From Enhygromyxa salina (GTDB lineage Bacteria; Myxococcota_A; Polyangia; Nannocystales; Nannocystaceae), in contig NZ_PVNK01000242.1 of the NCBI RefSeq assembly GCF_002994615.1, forward strand, positions 47,399-111,398: 64,000 nucleotides of DNA, read 5' to 3'. Positions within the stretch are counted from its first letter, which is position 1, and every line of letters begins with the position of its first letter. Of the stretch, positions 33,092-44,225 are shown one piece after another. Both the position numbers and the translations under genes were made by a program. Under the pieces are notes generated by a model that did no database searches, was not told the DNA's origin, and was given only the letters and a program-made list of their open reading frames with translations.

Positions 33092-35364
33092 TTCGACCCT
33101 ACCCGCTTCTCGAGCAGACTCAGCCGTTGACCGGCCTGCGAGTGACCGAGGCCCTTTGCCTTTTGATAGTGCTTGCGGGCGCAGCCGTAATCCATGATCT
33201 TCGTGCACGAGTCTCCCACGAACATATGTAGATCTTTGCGCTTGGGCCGGAGCCTGACCGCGCGTCGAGCGAACTCCAGCGCCTGGCGGTAGTCGCTGCG
33301 GTCGAAGTAGATGTGGTGGAGGCCGACGAGGGCGGCGACATTCCTCGAGTTGCGCGCGAGGACCTGGCGAAACAAGCGCTCGGCTTCGTCGTTGCGGCCG
33401 GCCTCGTAGGCGGCCTGGGCTGCCTCGACGGCCGCCTTGTTCGAGGACTTGTGCTTCCTCGACGGTCCAGACGAGTGGCTTGGGCCCGCGTCATTGAGCT
33501 GGCCCGCCCCGGGCTCACCGTCCCCGAGCTCGACGTCCGCGGCGAGCTCGGCGTCCGCGAGCTCGCCGTCGGTGGCCTCGCTGACCTCGACATCAAACGC
33601 ATCGACCGGGAGCTCGGGCGGCTCGGCCACCGCCCGCGGCCCGAGGGTGGCAGCGACCTCGCGGACGAGCTCGTCGGGCAGCTCGGCGCCGAGCGTGTCG
33701 AACAGGCGATCGACCTCGGCTGAGGTGCGGCCCTGCTGGCGGCGGGCTCGCTTGACGGCGGCCAACTTCTCATAGCGAAGCTTCTCATCACCTTCGGCCA
33801 GGGCCACCAGGGGCTCGGTGGCCACGAGCTCGTGGGGCTCGAACTCGCCGACCGCCGCGCGCTCGCGCAGCTTGAGCAGCGAGGCCTCGGACAGGGCCAC
33901 GCGCTGTTTGACGCGCTCGTGGTCACCGAACATCAGCGCCTGAACATAGAACTCCCAGGCGAACTCGCGCCCGCCCTCGCGATCCCAGTAGTTGTCGCCG
34001 AGCCCGAGGAGCGTGTCAGCGAACTCGTCGCGCAGCGTCGCGCCGGTCTGCTCGACGCCGACGAGCTGCAGGCTCTCGAGCTCGAGCACGACTCGGTAGG
34101 CGGTCTCGGCCTCGGGGTCGGCGACCGTCGGGTAGACCCAGCGCGCGTGCGCGGCGGCTTCGCGCGCGCGCTCGCTCAAGCCCTCGATCTCGCGCTGGAC
34201 CTCAGCGACGGTCTCGGCCTCGGCGCGCAGGTGATTGCGCCAGCCCAGGGCCAGGGCGACGCCGAACAGTGCCAGCAAGGCGACGCCAACGATCGTTCGG
34301 CGTCGTGCGGCGATCCGCTCGAACCCCCGCATCGTCGCCAGGCCCTCTTCGAGGCGCTGGGTCCGTTTTTCGTCGGTGAGGATCGGCGCCGGGAGCTCGT
34401 CCCAGGCGGTGCGAAGGCCCAGCTCGAGCTGGAGCTCGATCAACGCGGCCTCGAGCTCGGCCGCGGATGGGTAGCGCAGCTCCGGATCCTTGGACATGCC
34501 TCGCAAGATGATCTTGTCGAGACCCGACGGGAGCCCGCCCTCGACCAGCTCCGAAGGTGGCCGCGGTGGCGTGATGACGTGGCTCGTTCGCATGGCGTCC
34601 ACGTCGGTGGTCTGAAACGGCAGGTGCCCGCTGGCGAGCTCGTAGAGCGTCACGCACAGCGAGTAGATGTCGGCGCGCTCGTCGGCGGTGATGCCCTGGC
34701 ACTGCTCCGGAGACATGTAGGCCGGGGTCCCGCCGTTGTTGCCATGCCGGGGCCCTTCGGCCAGCGCGGCGAGGCCGAAGTCGACGAGCTTGACCTGCTC
34801 GCGCCCGCGCGCGTCGGTGCTGACCATGACGTTCTCGGGCTTGACGTCCCGATGCACGAACCCGGCCTCGTGGGCGTCGTGGAGGCCCTTGCAGATCTGA
34901 CGCGCGAGCCCGAGCAGACGCGGCAGCGCCAGCGGTCCCTCGTCGCGCCCGATCGCGCAGAGGCTGACCCCGTCGACGAGCTCCATCAGGTACATCAAGC
35001 GCCCGTCGGACAGCTCCTTGAAGTCGAAGATCTCGACGATCCACGGCGAGCCGATCTGGCTGATCGTCCGAGCCTCCTCGCGAAAGCGACGCATGCTCCT
35101 GAAGCTCTGGCTGAGGCTGAGCAGCTTGACGGCGTAGCGACGCTCGATGTCGAGGTGGCGAACCTCGAAGACCACGCCCATGCCCCCCTGCCCGAGCCAG
35201 CGGACGATGCTGAGCCGGGTCTCGGGGATCACGCTGCCGGGCGCGAGCTTGGGCAGGAGCCAGTCGTCACGGGTCGCAGGGCCGGGCTTCGCCGGAGCTC
35301 CGGGGATCGGATCGGGGCGCGTCTTGGTGTACGCGACGAGGGTCTTGACCTCTTCGCCGCGCAT
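33088..35364 (-). CDS. Hanks-type Ser/Thr kinase with C-terminal TPRs
   Basis: A 758-residue protein. The kinase domain (about residues 45-310) has the P-loop WLGQGGMGVVFEV, the Lys of RYAVKLLSL, the catalytic loop GFVHRDVKPENVMV, DFGLAALAEG and PAYMSPEQCQG. A membrane helix follows (TIVGVALLALFGVALALGW, about 365-385), then a long charged helical region and TPR-like repeats at the C terminus (AQAAYEAGRNDEAERLFRQV, then YRQALEFARRAVRLRPK). ATG 35364 was chosen: it lies 2 bases after the PEGA gene stop, and the frame upstream belongs to another gene's shadow. Confidence 0.85.
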   Translation of the reverse strand: MRGEEVKTLVAYTKTRPDPIPGAPAKPGPATRDDWLLPKLAPGSVIPETRLSIVRWLGQGGMGVVFEVRHLDIERRYAVKLLSLSQSFRSMRRFREEARTISQIGSPWIVEIFDFKELSDGRLMYLMELVDGVSLCAIGRDEGPLALPRLLGLARQICKGLHDAHEAGFVHRDVKPENVMVSTDARGREQVKLVDFGLAALAEGPRHGNNGGTPAYMSPEQCQGITADERADIYSLCVTLYELASGHLPFQTTDVDAMRTSHVITPPRPPSELVEGGLPSGLDKIILRGMSKDPELRYPSAAELEAALIELQLELGLRTAWDELPAPILTDEKRTQRLEEGLATMRGFERIAARRRTIVGVALLALFGVALALGWRNHLRAEAETVAEVQREIEGLSERAREAAAHARWVYPTVADPEAETAYRVVLELESLQLVGVEQTGATLRDEFADTLLGLGDNYWDREGGREFAWEFYVQALMFGDHERVKQRVALSEASLLKLRERAAVGEFEPHELVATEPLVALAEGDEKLRYEKLAAVKRARRQQGRTSAEVDRLFDTLGAELPDELVREVAATLGPRAVAEPPELPVDAFDVEVSEATDGELADAELAADVELGDGEPGAGQLNDAGPSHSSGPSRKHKSSNKAAVEAAQAAYEAGRNDEAERLFRQVLARNSRNVAALVGLHHIYFDRSDYRQALEFARRAVRLRPKRKDLHMFVGDSCTKIMDYGCARKHYQKAKGLGHSQAGQRLSLLEKRVGSK

Positions 35365-35366
35365 GC

Positions 35367-36257
35367 TCAGAACCTCCCCCGCCAGGTCAGACCCGCGCTG
35401 ACCTGCCCGCGCTGGGCCCAGACGACCAGACCGACCCCGGTCGCGAACATCGCTGCGCCGCCGGCCGCCAACCCCACGCCAAGGTTGCGCGTGGTGTAGG
35501 AGAAGCGACAGGTACCGTTGACATCGATGTTGATGCCCGTGCAGCGACCCGGCCAATCCTTGCCGTGCATCGCGATCAACGCCGTCCCAGCGATACCAAG
35601 CGCAACGCCCAGGCTCAGGCTCGTCCACCCCGGCCACGCCGGTCGGCCGCGACCGAGCTTCGGCACCAGCACGAAGTCCTCGCGCTCGTCGAGGCCGCCG
35701 ACAATTTGCAAGGTGCGCTCCTCGGACTCGTAGCCGCCAAAGCGAACCTCCACGTGGTGCTCGCCCGGGACCAACTCCCCGATCCACGGGCTCCGCCCCG
35801 CGGCCCGGCCGTCGATCCGGACCTGGGCGCCGTCGGGATCGGTGTTGATCTGGACCCGGCTGGGGGACTTGTCGAGCACGGCCAGCCGCGTGCACAAGGT
35901 GTCGAGATCGGTGGCGAGCTGCTCCTCGAGCTCGGCGACGCTGCACAGCTCACAGGTGCTGGCGAGGGTCAGCGGCGCGTCGAGGCGAGGATCGCTGACG
36001 ACCCAGTCGAGCGAGTAGACTCGGCTGGTTCCGCCGATCCGCGCGCTCAGGCTGGCTTCGTCTGCGGCGCAGTCCTCGACACACGGCGGCGGCTCGCAGG
36101 CCATGCCCAACATCCGCCCGAAGTCGTCAGCCAACGCCGCCTGCTCGCGCTTTGGGATGCCATCTTCAAAGCTCAGTCCAGCGGCGGCGTCGACCGGAGC
36201 TGCCGGTTGGAGCACGAGCAAGGACAGCGCGACGACACCGAGCGATGTTGCGCTCAC
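35367..36257 (-). CDS. PEGA-domain exported protein with two C-terminal helices
   Basis: The 296-residue product starts at a GTG directly before a signal peptide (SATSLGVVALSLLVLQPAAP). A Cys-containing middle domain follows, then a PEGA domain (SRVQINTDPDGAQVRIDGRA, PWIGELVPGEHHVEVRFGGY), two hydrophobic helices and the ending SAGLTWRGRF. PEGA domains sit on the outer face of the membrane. It precedes a Ser/Thr kinase by 2 bases, the same partnership seen at 21910/22710. The frame is open upstream into an HTH remnant, but the signal peptide fixes the start. Confidence 0.7.
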   Translation of the reverse strand: MSATSLGVVALSLLVLQPAAPVDAAAGLSFEDGIPKREQAALADDFGRMLGMACEPPPCVEDCAADEASLSARIGGTSRVYSLDWVVSDPRLDAPLTLASTCELCSVAELEEQLATDLDTLCTRLAVLDKSPSRVQINTDPDGAQVRIDGRAAGRSPWIGELVPGEHHVEVRFGGYESEERTLQIVGGLDEREDFVLVPKLGRGRPAWPGWTSLSLGVALGIAGTALIAMHGKDWPGRCTGINIDVNGTCRFSYTTRNLGVGLAAGGAAMFATGVGLVVWAQRGQVSAGLTWRGRF

Positions 36258-36525
36258 TGAGTCGGCCTCCTGACCGCTTCGCTGGTGCTCCTGAGGGGAT
36301 TCATGGCCGGGTCGAGACAGGTACTTTCGCAACGTGTTCGGGCAGACGCCGCTGATGTCCGCGAGCGCGGCGAGCTTGGCCACGGTCAGCTGCTCGTCGA
36401 GGTGGGCCTTGGCGTACTCGACGGCGGCCACCAGCGGATCGAACCGGCCGCGAGCGCTCGATCTGCGTCAGAGGCTCTCGAAGGTGGGTCCGCAATTGCG
36501 CGGCGGGTGGTGTAGACGAGGGCAT
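36258..36525 (-). pseudogene. AraC-type HTH fragment, apparently frameshifted
   Basis: On the minus strand an ATG at 36525 begins PSSTPPAAQLRTHLREPLTQ, IERSR. After a one-base frame change near 36450 the sequence continues RFDPLVAAVEYAKAHLDEQL, TVAKLAALADISGVCPNTLR and KYLSR, a recognisable AraC-type first helix-turn-helix. Both halves fit one small HTH protein only if a frameshift is assumed. It runs into the PEGA gene start. It could be a decayed regulator or a sequencing error. Confidence 0.4.
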
Positions 36526-36674
36526 CTCAACGCTGGCAGGATCACACGATTTTTAGCGAGCGCTGTGAGAGACTCACGCGTCGACCTGCAAATAAGAGTG
36601 AATCACCACCAAACCCTCCACCGCAAGGCAAACCCGTCGAGCGGCCCCCCCCCACACCACGGAGCGATGCACCG

Positions 36675-38170
<1,496 letters not shown>

Positions 38171-38171
<1 letters not shown>

Positions 38172-38548
38172 TGTCGACCCCACGCGTGCTCGTCACCGAC
38201 GCCGCCAAGGCCGTCATCGATCAGCTCCGCGAACAGCACGGCCCCCTGATGTTCCACCAGTCCGGGGGCTGCTGCGACGGATCCCAGCCGATGTGCTTCG
38301 CGCTCGGCGAATTCCGCCTCGGCCGCTCCGACGTCAAGCTCGGCGAGATCCACGGCTGCCCGTTTTACATGGACAAGCGCCAGTTCGAGACCTGGGAGCA
38401 CACTCAGCTGACCGTCGACATCAAGCCCGGGCGCGGCTCGAGCTTCTCGCTCGAGATCCCGCTCGGGCTGCGCTTCCTGATCGAGAGCCGGATGTTCGAC
38501 GAAGGTGAGCTCGCCGAGCTCTCCCCCGTCGAGCCCGTCGACGCCTGA
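38171..38548 (+). CDS. DUF779 protein, aldehyde-dehydrogenase partner
   Basis: The 125-residue protein shows the DUF779 hallmarks: MFHQSGGCCDGSQPMCFALG near residue 30 and HGCPFYMDKRQFETWEHTQL further on. DUF779 genes regularly accompany exaC/acoD-type dehydrogenases. The conserved Cys cluster suggests metal or redox chemistry, but the role is not established. ATG overlaps the dehydrogenase stop by one base. The following 331 bases (38549-38879) hold no gene I can support. Confidence 0.85.
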
Positions 38549-38879
38549 GCCCCCCAGGGTGGAAGGATGACGTGGGGCTGGGGCCTGTCCCTGCTGCCGT
38601 GCGCATCGGGGTCAGGCCGAGGGCGTACAGCTCGAAGGGCTCGGCGCTGAGCTCGCTGTCGCTTGCGAAGTCGACGCTCGTTCTGGGCGCGCCGTGCCCG
38701 GGACTGCGGTGAGCGGGTCCGGGTCGCGCCGGGTCCTGCGCCGAGCGCCACCCAGTCGAGCTGCCGGACACAGCGAGAGCCCCAGGACCGCCCGGGTCGC
38801 TACGAGAGTCGACCTCGCGCGGCCGGTCGCAGCGCCCGACCGGGGTCGCGCTATTGTGCAAGCTCCAGCGGAGGTGACC

Positions 38880-40529
38880 ATGGCGGAGGCCGGCATCCGT
38901 GTCCTGCTCATCGAGGACGATCCCGTTCATGTCGCGCTCGTCGAAGGCCTGCTCGGCGCCGAGCCGCGCCTCAACGCCGAGGTCGAGACGGTCGGCCGGC
39001 TCGACACGGGCTTGGCCCGGATCCGCGAGCGCCGCCCCGACATCCTGCTCCTCGACCTCAACCTCCCCGACAGCACGCGCCTCGACACCTTCTATCGGGT
39101 CCGGGCGGCCGACCCCAGCCTCCCCGTCGTGGTCCAGACCGCGGTCGACGACCTGTCCCTGGCGATGAAGGCGGTCGACGCCGGGGCCCAGGACTACCTG
39201 ATGAAAGACCGCATCAATCATCAGACCCTGGCGCGGTCGATCCGCTACGTGCTCGAGCGCTCGCGGGCCCGATCGGGCGAGTGGGACTCGCCGATGTTTC
39301 GCCTCGCGCAACAGCAGCTGCTCAAGGCCGCGCAGGTCATGGACCTCGACGACAATGTCCGCCAGCGGCTGCTGTTCCCCCAGCGCAGCCAGGTCGCGGC
39401 CCTGTCCTTTCGCCGCGAACGCTACGGCCAGGTCGAGACCGTGTTCGGCTACCGCGTCCAGCACGTGCTGACCATGGGCCCGACCAAGGGCGGGATTCGT
39501 TACCACCCCGACGTCGACCTCGGCGAGGTCTCGGCCCTGGCGATGTGGATGACCTGGAAGTGCGCGCTGGTCCGGCTGCCCTTCGGCGGGGCGAAGGGGG
39601 GCGTTCGCATCGATCCCGCCCGCTTCTCCCGGACCGAGCTCCAACGGGTCACGCGACGCTACACCTCGGAATTCATCGCCATGCTCGGTCCAGACAAGGA
39701 CATCCCGGCCCCCGATCTCGGGACCGACGAGCAGATCATGGCCTGGATCCTCGACACCTACAGCCAGCAGGCGGGCTACACGGTCCCGGCCGTGGTCACG
39801 GGCAAGCCCGTCGAACACTTCGGCTCGCTCGGCCGCAAGGAGGCCACGGGCCGCGGGCTGGTCGATGTCGTCGAAGCGGCCGCGAACCACCTCGCGCTCG
39901 ATCTGACCAAGGCCACGGCCGTCGTTCAGGGCTTCGGCAACGTCGGGCGCCACGCGGCGCAGCTGCTCGCCGAGGCGGGGGTCCGCGTGGTCGGGGTCAG
40001 CGACGCGAGCACGGGCCTCCACGATCCCAAGGGTCTCGACCTCGCGGCGGTCACGGCCTGGGTCGATGACCACGGCCTGCTCGACGGCTACCCCGACGCC
40101 GACCGGCTGACCAACGCCGAGCTGCTCGAGCTGCCCTGCGATATCCTGGCGCCCTGCGCGATCCAAAACCAAATCACGGCCGCCAACGCCAGCCGGATCT
40201 GCTGTCGGATCCTCGCCGAAGGCGCCAACGGACCGACCTCGCTCGAAGCTGACGAGATCCTGGCCGAGCGCGACGTGTTCGTGATCCCCGACATCCTGTG
40301 CAACGCCGGGGGCGTGACGGTCTCGTACTTCGAGTGGGTTCAGGGCATGCAAAACCTGATGTGGAGCCTCGACGAGATCAATCGCCGGCTGCGGGAGCTC
40401 CTCGTCCACGGGTTCGACCGCATGACCGCGCGAGCACAGGCCCTGGGCGTCGACAACCGCACGGCGGCGCTGGTCGAGGGGGTCGAGCGGGTCACTCGCG
40501 CGAAGCTGGCCCGGGGTCTGTTTCCTTGA
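38880..40529 (+). CDS. Response-regulator receiver fused to glutamate dehydrogenase
   Basis: Residues 1-130 form a receiver domain with acidic pocket IEDDP (12-14), the phosphoacceptor Asp59 in LLLDLNLPDS, Thr87 and Lys109 (YLMKDR). Residues about 145-549 are a complete Glu/Leu/Phe/Val dehydrogenase: MGPTKGGIRYHPDV, PFGGAKGGVRIDP (catalytic Lys region), the NAD-binding VVQGFGNVGRHAAQLL and AEGANGPTSLEAD. Phosphorylation could therefore gate glutamate/2-oxoglutarate interconversion. ATG 38880 has a GGAGGTGA ribosome site 3 bases upstream, which decides the start. The 3' end overlaps the convergent hybrid kinase by 38 bases. Confidence 0.88.
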   Translation: MAEAGIRVLLIEDDPVHVALVEGLLGAEPRLNAEVETVGRLDTGLARIRERRPDILLLDLNLPDSTRLDTFYRVRAADPSLPVVVQTAVDDLSLAMKAVDAGAQDYLMKDRINHQTLARSIRYVLERSRARSGEWDSPMFRLAQQQLLKAAQVMDLDDNVRQRLLFPQRSQVAALSFRRERYGQVETVFGYRVQHVLTMGPTKGGIRYHPDVDLGEVSALAMWMTWKCALVRLPFGGAKGGVRIDPARFSRTELQRVTRRYTSEFIAMLGPDKDIPAPDLGTDEQIMAWILDTYSQQAGYTVPAVVTGKPVEHFGSLGRKEATGRGLVDVVEAAANHLALDLTKATAVVQGFGNVGRHAAQLLAEAGVRVVGVSDASTGLHDPKGLDLAAVTAWVDDHGLLDGYPDADRLTNAELLELPCDILAPCAIQNQITAANASRICCRILAEGANGPTSLEADEILAERDVFVIPDILCNAGGVTVSYFEWVQGMQNLMWSLDEINRRLRELLVHGFDRMTARAQALGVDNRTAALVEGVERVTRAKLARGLFP

Positions 40530-43500
40530 CCGGGGCCTCGAGCCGAGCCTCGAGTTCGGCCTCGAGCTGCGAGAACAGGGCTCGAAGCTGCGCCCAGTCC
40601 GAGGCGATGGTTTCGAGCTGGCCCCGCTCGCCAGCGAGCTCGAGGCGACGGGCGAGCTCGGCGACCCGCTCACTACCGAGCGCGCCCGCAGCCCCCTTGC
40701 AGCGATGAGCCACGGCTCGCAACGCGGCCGCGTCTTCGGCCTCGACGGCTTGGCCGAGCCCCTCGCGCAGCGTGGGCAGCTGCTCGAGGAACACGGTCGC
40801 GACCCGGAGCATCATCGCTTCACTGCCCCCGAGCCGTTCGACGGAGCGCTGCCAGTCGACCAGCGGCGCGGGTGAGGGGGCCGAGGCTGGCGTTGGCTCG
40901 GGTCCGGGCGAGCTCGGCGAAGCCGCGTCCCGGACCCGGCCGAGGGCATCGGCGAGCTGTGCACCGGTGACCGGCTTCGCGACGTAGTCGTCCATGCCGG
41001 CCGCGAGGCACCGCTCACGATCACCGGACATGGCTTGCGCGGTCATGGCAATGATCGCCACATGCCCGCCGGTCTCACGCTCGCCCTCGCGGATCGCCCG
41101 CGTCGCCTCGAGGCCGCCCATCCTCGGCATGCGCAGGTCCATGAGCACGACGTCGAAGCGCTCGTGGTCCGCGAACACGCGCTCGAGCGCAGCCCGGCCA
41201 TCGGCGACGGTCGTGACCTCGTGGCCGCGCTGCTCGAGCAGGGTCCGGGCGACCGTCTGATTGACGGGATCATCTTCGGCCACGAGCACACGCAGCGGTC
41301 GCGCGCCGGGCTCTCGCGCCGGCGCCAGACGGGGCGCACTGACGCCGAGCTCGCGCTCGATCGCGCGCAGGAGATCGGACTGCTTGACCGGCTTGGTCAA
41401 GAATCGGGCGACGCCGAGCGCCTGGGCTTCGGCGACCTCGCCGCCCAGCCCGCCCGACGACAGCAGGATCAGGCTGGTCGCGCGCAAGCGCGGATCGTCG
41501 CGGACCTGTCGCGCGACCTCGAGGCCGGTGATGCCGGGCATCTGCGAGTCGAGCAGGACCACGCGAAAGTCCCGACCGACGGCCGCCGCCGCCCGCAGAC
41601 ATTCGAGCGCCTCGGGCCCCGAGGTCGCCGTGGTCGGGTGCGCGCGCCAGGTCGAGAGCAGCCCGGCGAGGACCCGGCGGTTGGTGTCGTTGTCGTCGAC
41701 GACGAGGATCGGCAGGTCACGCATGAGGTTGCGCAGCGGGCCGGGGGTCGCCGCGGCTTCGTCGACGCCGAACTCGGCGCTGAACCAAAACCGACTGCCG
41801 TGACCGAGCTCGCTGTCGAGCTCCAGCTTGCCGCCCATGATCGCAACGATCTCGCTCGAGATTGCGAGGCCGAGGCCGGTCCCGCCGGCACGCCTCGGCA
41901 CGCTCCGGCCGGCCTGCTCAAAGGCTTCGAAGATCCGCTTGCGGTCGTCCACGGGGATGCCGACGCCCGTGTCGCGGACCTCGAAGCGCAGGCGCACGCG
42001 GTCCTCGTGCTGTCCGACCATGTCGATGCAAACCACGACCTCACCGACATCCGTGAACTTCACGGCGTTGTCGACGAGGTTGAGGATCACCTGGCGAAGG
42101 CGGATCGGGTCGCCGATGAGCCCGTCGGGAACCTCGGGCAGGATGCTCTGGACCAGCTCGAGGCCCTTGCCCGCCGCCCTGACGCCGAGGGTCTGGAGCG
42201 CGTCACCAAGGGTCTCGCGCAGGCTGAAGCTGGTCTGCTCGAGCTCGAGGCGCCCGGCTTCGACCTTGGATAGATCGAGGATCCCATTGATCAGGTGCAA
42301 GAGGGTCTCGGTCGACTGGCGGATGGTCTCGACATAGTCGCGCTGCTGACCGCTGAGCTCCATGCCCGCGAGCAGCTCGGTCATCCCGAGGATCCCGTTC
42401 ATCGGGGTCCGGATCTCGTGGCTCATGTTGGCGAGGAACTCACTCTTGGCCCGGTTGGCCTGGTCGGCCTCGTCCTTGGCCTGGCGCAGCGCCTCGCCAG
42501 CGAGCGCGAGCTCGTCGGCCTGGCGCTTGCGCTCGGTGATGTCCTCGGAGACCCCGAGCAGGAAGGCCGGCCGGCCTTCCTCGTCGAAGATCGGGTCCTT
42601 GATCGTGTGCAGGACCCGCGGGCCCCGGTCCGTGTCGATGATCTCCTCGGGGATGTCGACCACGACCCCGCCCTCGATCACCTCGCGGTCCCTGGCCACG
42701 AATAGGTCGGCCTGAGCGGCCGGGAACAGATCGTGGTCACGGCTTCCGATCAGCGCCTCTCGGTCCAGGCCCGTGAGCTGCTCGCCGGCGCGGTTGAACA
42801 GCACGAAGCGACCGGTCTTGACCTCCTTGACGAAGACCATGAGCGGGATGCCCTCGACGATGTCGTGCAAGAAGCGCTCGGACCGACGCAGCTCGGCTTG
42901 CTTGGCCTCGAGCTCGTCCTTGCGCTGGCGCAGCTCCTCCTCCATGCGCTTGCGGAACATGAAGTCCGGAACGTGGACCGAGCCCGGCCGGGGGCGATGC
43001 GCTTCGCGGGCGAGCAGGCCCTCGATGTGCGCGTCGATGCGATCCGGCGGGGCCATCACGAACTGACAGGCCTCGTCACCCTTGGCCCGACAGCGCAGCT
43101 CGGCGGCGACCAGCGGCATCCCGAGCGCGGACTCGCACCAGCCCGAGGAGTAGCCGGCGTTCATGATGCACACCGGCAACTCGGTGCTCACGCCCGCGCG
43201 GATCCACGCGTCAGCCTCGAAGCTGTTGTGGTGTTCGAAGAGTTTCATGAAGGAGTCGTCGGCGACGACCCTCGAGCGCGGATCGACGCTCACCCGCGCC
43301 CAGCCCGAGTGCGCGAAGTGGGCCGGGCCTGCGGCGACCTTGGCGAGCGGATCCTCGACGCCGCTGCGCTCGGCGTAGCTGAGGGCGTCGGCCTTGCCGA
43401 TCCCGTGGGCGAGGTCGAACAGGATGTTGCGGGCGAAGTCGTCGGCCTCGGCCTCACGGCCTTCGCCGTAGAGCCCGCGAACCATGCCGAAGAACTCGAC

Positions 43501-43665
43501 GGAGAGCGACGCCGCGCGGACCAACACGTAGCGCTCGCCCGCGATCTCGATGGTGCCCTCCGCGTTGCTCACGCCCTTGTCCCGAAACAGCTCGGAGACC
43601 AGGCGCTCGGCCTCCGCGAACACGGGGCCTAGCGGATCGGGGACGTCGGCGAACTTCGTACCCAT
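40492..43665 (-). CDS. V4R/PAS hybrid histidine kinase with two receivers and HPt
   Basis: A 1057-residue soluble-looking sensor. In order: a V4R-like N-terminal domain (about residues 1-205, ending ELRCRAKGDEACQFVMAPPD), a coiled coil, a PAS/PAC domain (about 260-385), HisKA with His416 in FLANMSHEIRTPMNG, a HATPase domain (LVDNAVKFTDVGE, GGTGLGLAISSEIV), receiver 1 with Asp706 (LLDSQMPG), receiver 2 with Asp843 (LMDLRMPRMGG) and an HPt domain with His987 (AHRCKGAAG). V4R domains bind small hydrophobic ligands. ATG 43665 fits the domain start and has GAAGG upstream. It converges on the receiver-dehydrogenase fusion, a likely phosphotransfer target. Confidence 0.88.
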   Translation of the reverse strand: MGTKFADVPDPLGPVFAEAERLVSELFRDKGVSNAEGTIEIAGERYVLVRAASLSVEFFGMVRGLYGEGREAEADDFARNILFDLAHGIGKADALSYAERSGVEDPLAKVAAGPAHFAHSGWARVSVDPRSRVVADDSFMKLFEHHNSFEADAWIRAGVSTELPVCIMNAGYSSGWCESALGMPLVAAELRCRAKGDEACQFVMAPPDRIDAHIEGLLAREAHRPRPGSVHVPDFMFRKRMEEELRQRKDELEAKQAELRRSERFLHDIVEGIPLMVFVKEVKTGRFVLFNRAGEQLTGLDREALIGSRDHDLFPAAQADLFVARDREVIEGGVVVDIPEEIIDTDRGPRVLHTIKDPIFDEEGRPAFLLGVSEDITERKRQADELALAGEALRQAKDEADQANRAKSEFLANMSHEIRTPMNGILGMTELLAGMELSGQQRDYVETIRQSTETLLHLINGILDLSKVEAGRLELEQTSFSLRETLGDALQTLGVRAAGKGLELVQSILPEVPDGLIGDPIRLRQVILNLVDNAVKFTDVGEVVVCIDMVGQHEDRVRLRFEVRDTGVGIPVDDRKRIFEAFEQAGRSVPRRAGGTGLGLAISSEIVAIMGGKLELDSELGHGSRFWFSAEFGVDEAAATPGPLRNLMRDLPILVVDDNDTNRRVLAGLLSTWRAHPTTATSGPEALECLRAAAAVGRDFRVVLLDSQMPGITGLEVARQVRDDPRLRATSLILLSSGGLGGEVAEAQALGVARFLTKPVKQSDLLRAIERELGVSAPRLAPAREPGARPLRVLVAEDDPVNQTVARTLLEQRGHEVTTVADGRAALERVFADHERFDVVLMDLRMPRMGGLEATRAIREGERETGGHVAIIAMTAQAMSGDRERCLAAGMDDYVAKPVTGAQLADALGRVRDAASPSSPGPEPTPASAPSPAPLVDWQRSVERLGGSEAMMLRVATVFLEQLPTLREGLGQAVEAEDAAALRAVAHRCKGAAGALGSERVAELARRLELAGERGQLETIASDWAQLRALFSQLEAELEARLEAPVKETDPGPASRE

Positions 43666-44225
43666 GGCGGCCTTCGTGATAGGCGAAACCAGCGACGCCG
43701 ACAAAGCCAGGCGCGACAAAGGCGGCGATGCTGGCGCTCAACCAATCCAGCCGCGCCCCCAACCAGTATGCTGGACCCGCGGCGACGCTGCACAGAGCGC
43801 CCTGGCGAGGGCCCTCGCTCGCCGACCGCGCACCGAACGCGTTGCTGTTCACATCCGGGGGCAAGATCCATCGGGGCTTGCGGTGAGGCCAGATGAAGCA
43901 GGCTTGGGGTGGCGCGACGTACGCCCCGCGCTGCGAAGTCCTGCAAGGCTGGACCGACAAGGCGGAGGTAGGCGGCGCGAGCGGGGCATGGCAGCGGCTC
44001 GACGAGTGCCGACCTCGCCCTCGACCACCTCGCTTCGCAAGGTTGGCGCTCGAGCCCGTCCCCGCCCTACGTGGGGCATTCTTCGATCCGAAGCCAAATT
44101 TGATCCTCGAAAATGATCGTGCCCATCTCGAACCAGCCAACCCAAAATAGGTCTGGCAAAGAGTATTTTGTCTTATCGGGCTCGACCCCGAGCACAAAGA
44201 TTATTTGGGGTGCTCTCTCCAGCCC
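43666..44225. other. 560-bp stretch without a supported gene
   Basis: It lies between the start of the hybrid kinase and the stop of the metalloprotease, both on the minus strand. Several frames are open but none resembles a known protein. The part nearest the metalloprotease stop (44090-44220) is clearly more AT-rich than its surroundings and may hold that gene's terminator. Confidence 0.4.

Noticed and set aside
38421..40673. 750-codon minus-strand frame opposite the receiver-dehydrogenase fusion
   Set aside because: Antisense shadow of a gene with clear motifs; no ribosome site or domain.
43893..44150. 85-codon plus-strand frame in the gap before the metalloprotease stop
   Set aside because: No recognisable motif and no operon context; could be chance in GC-rich DNA.
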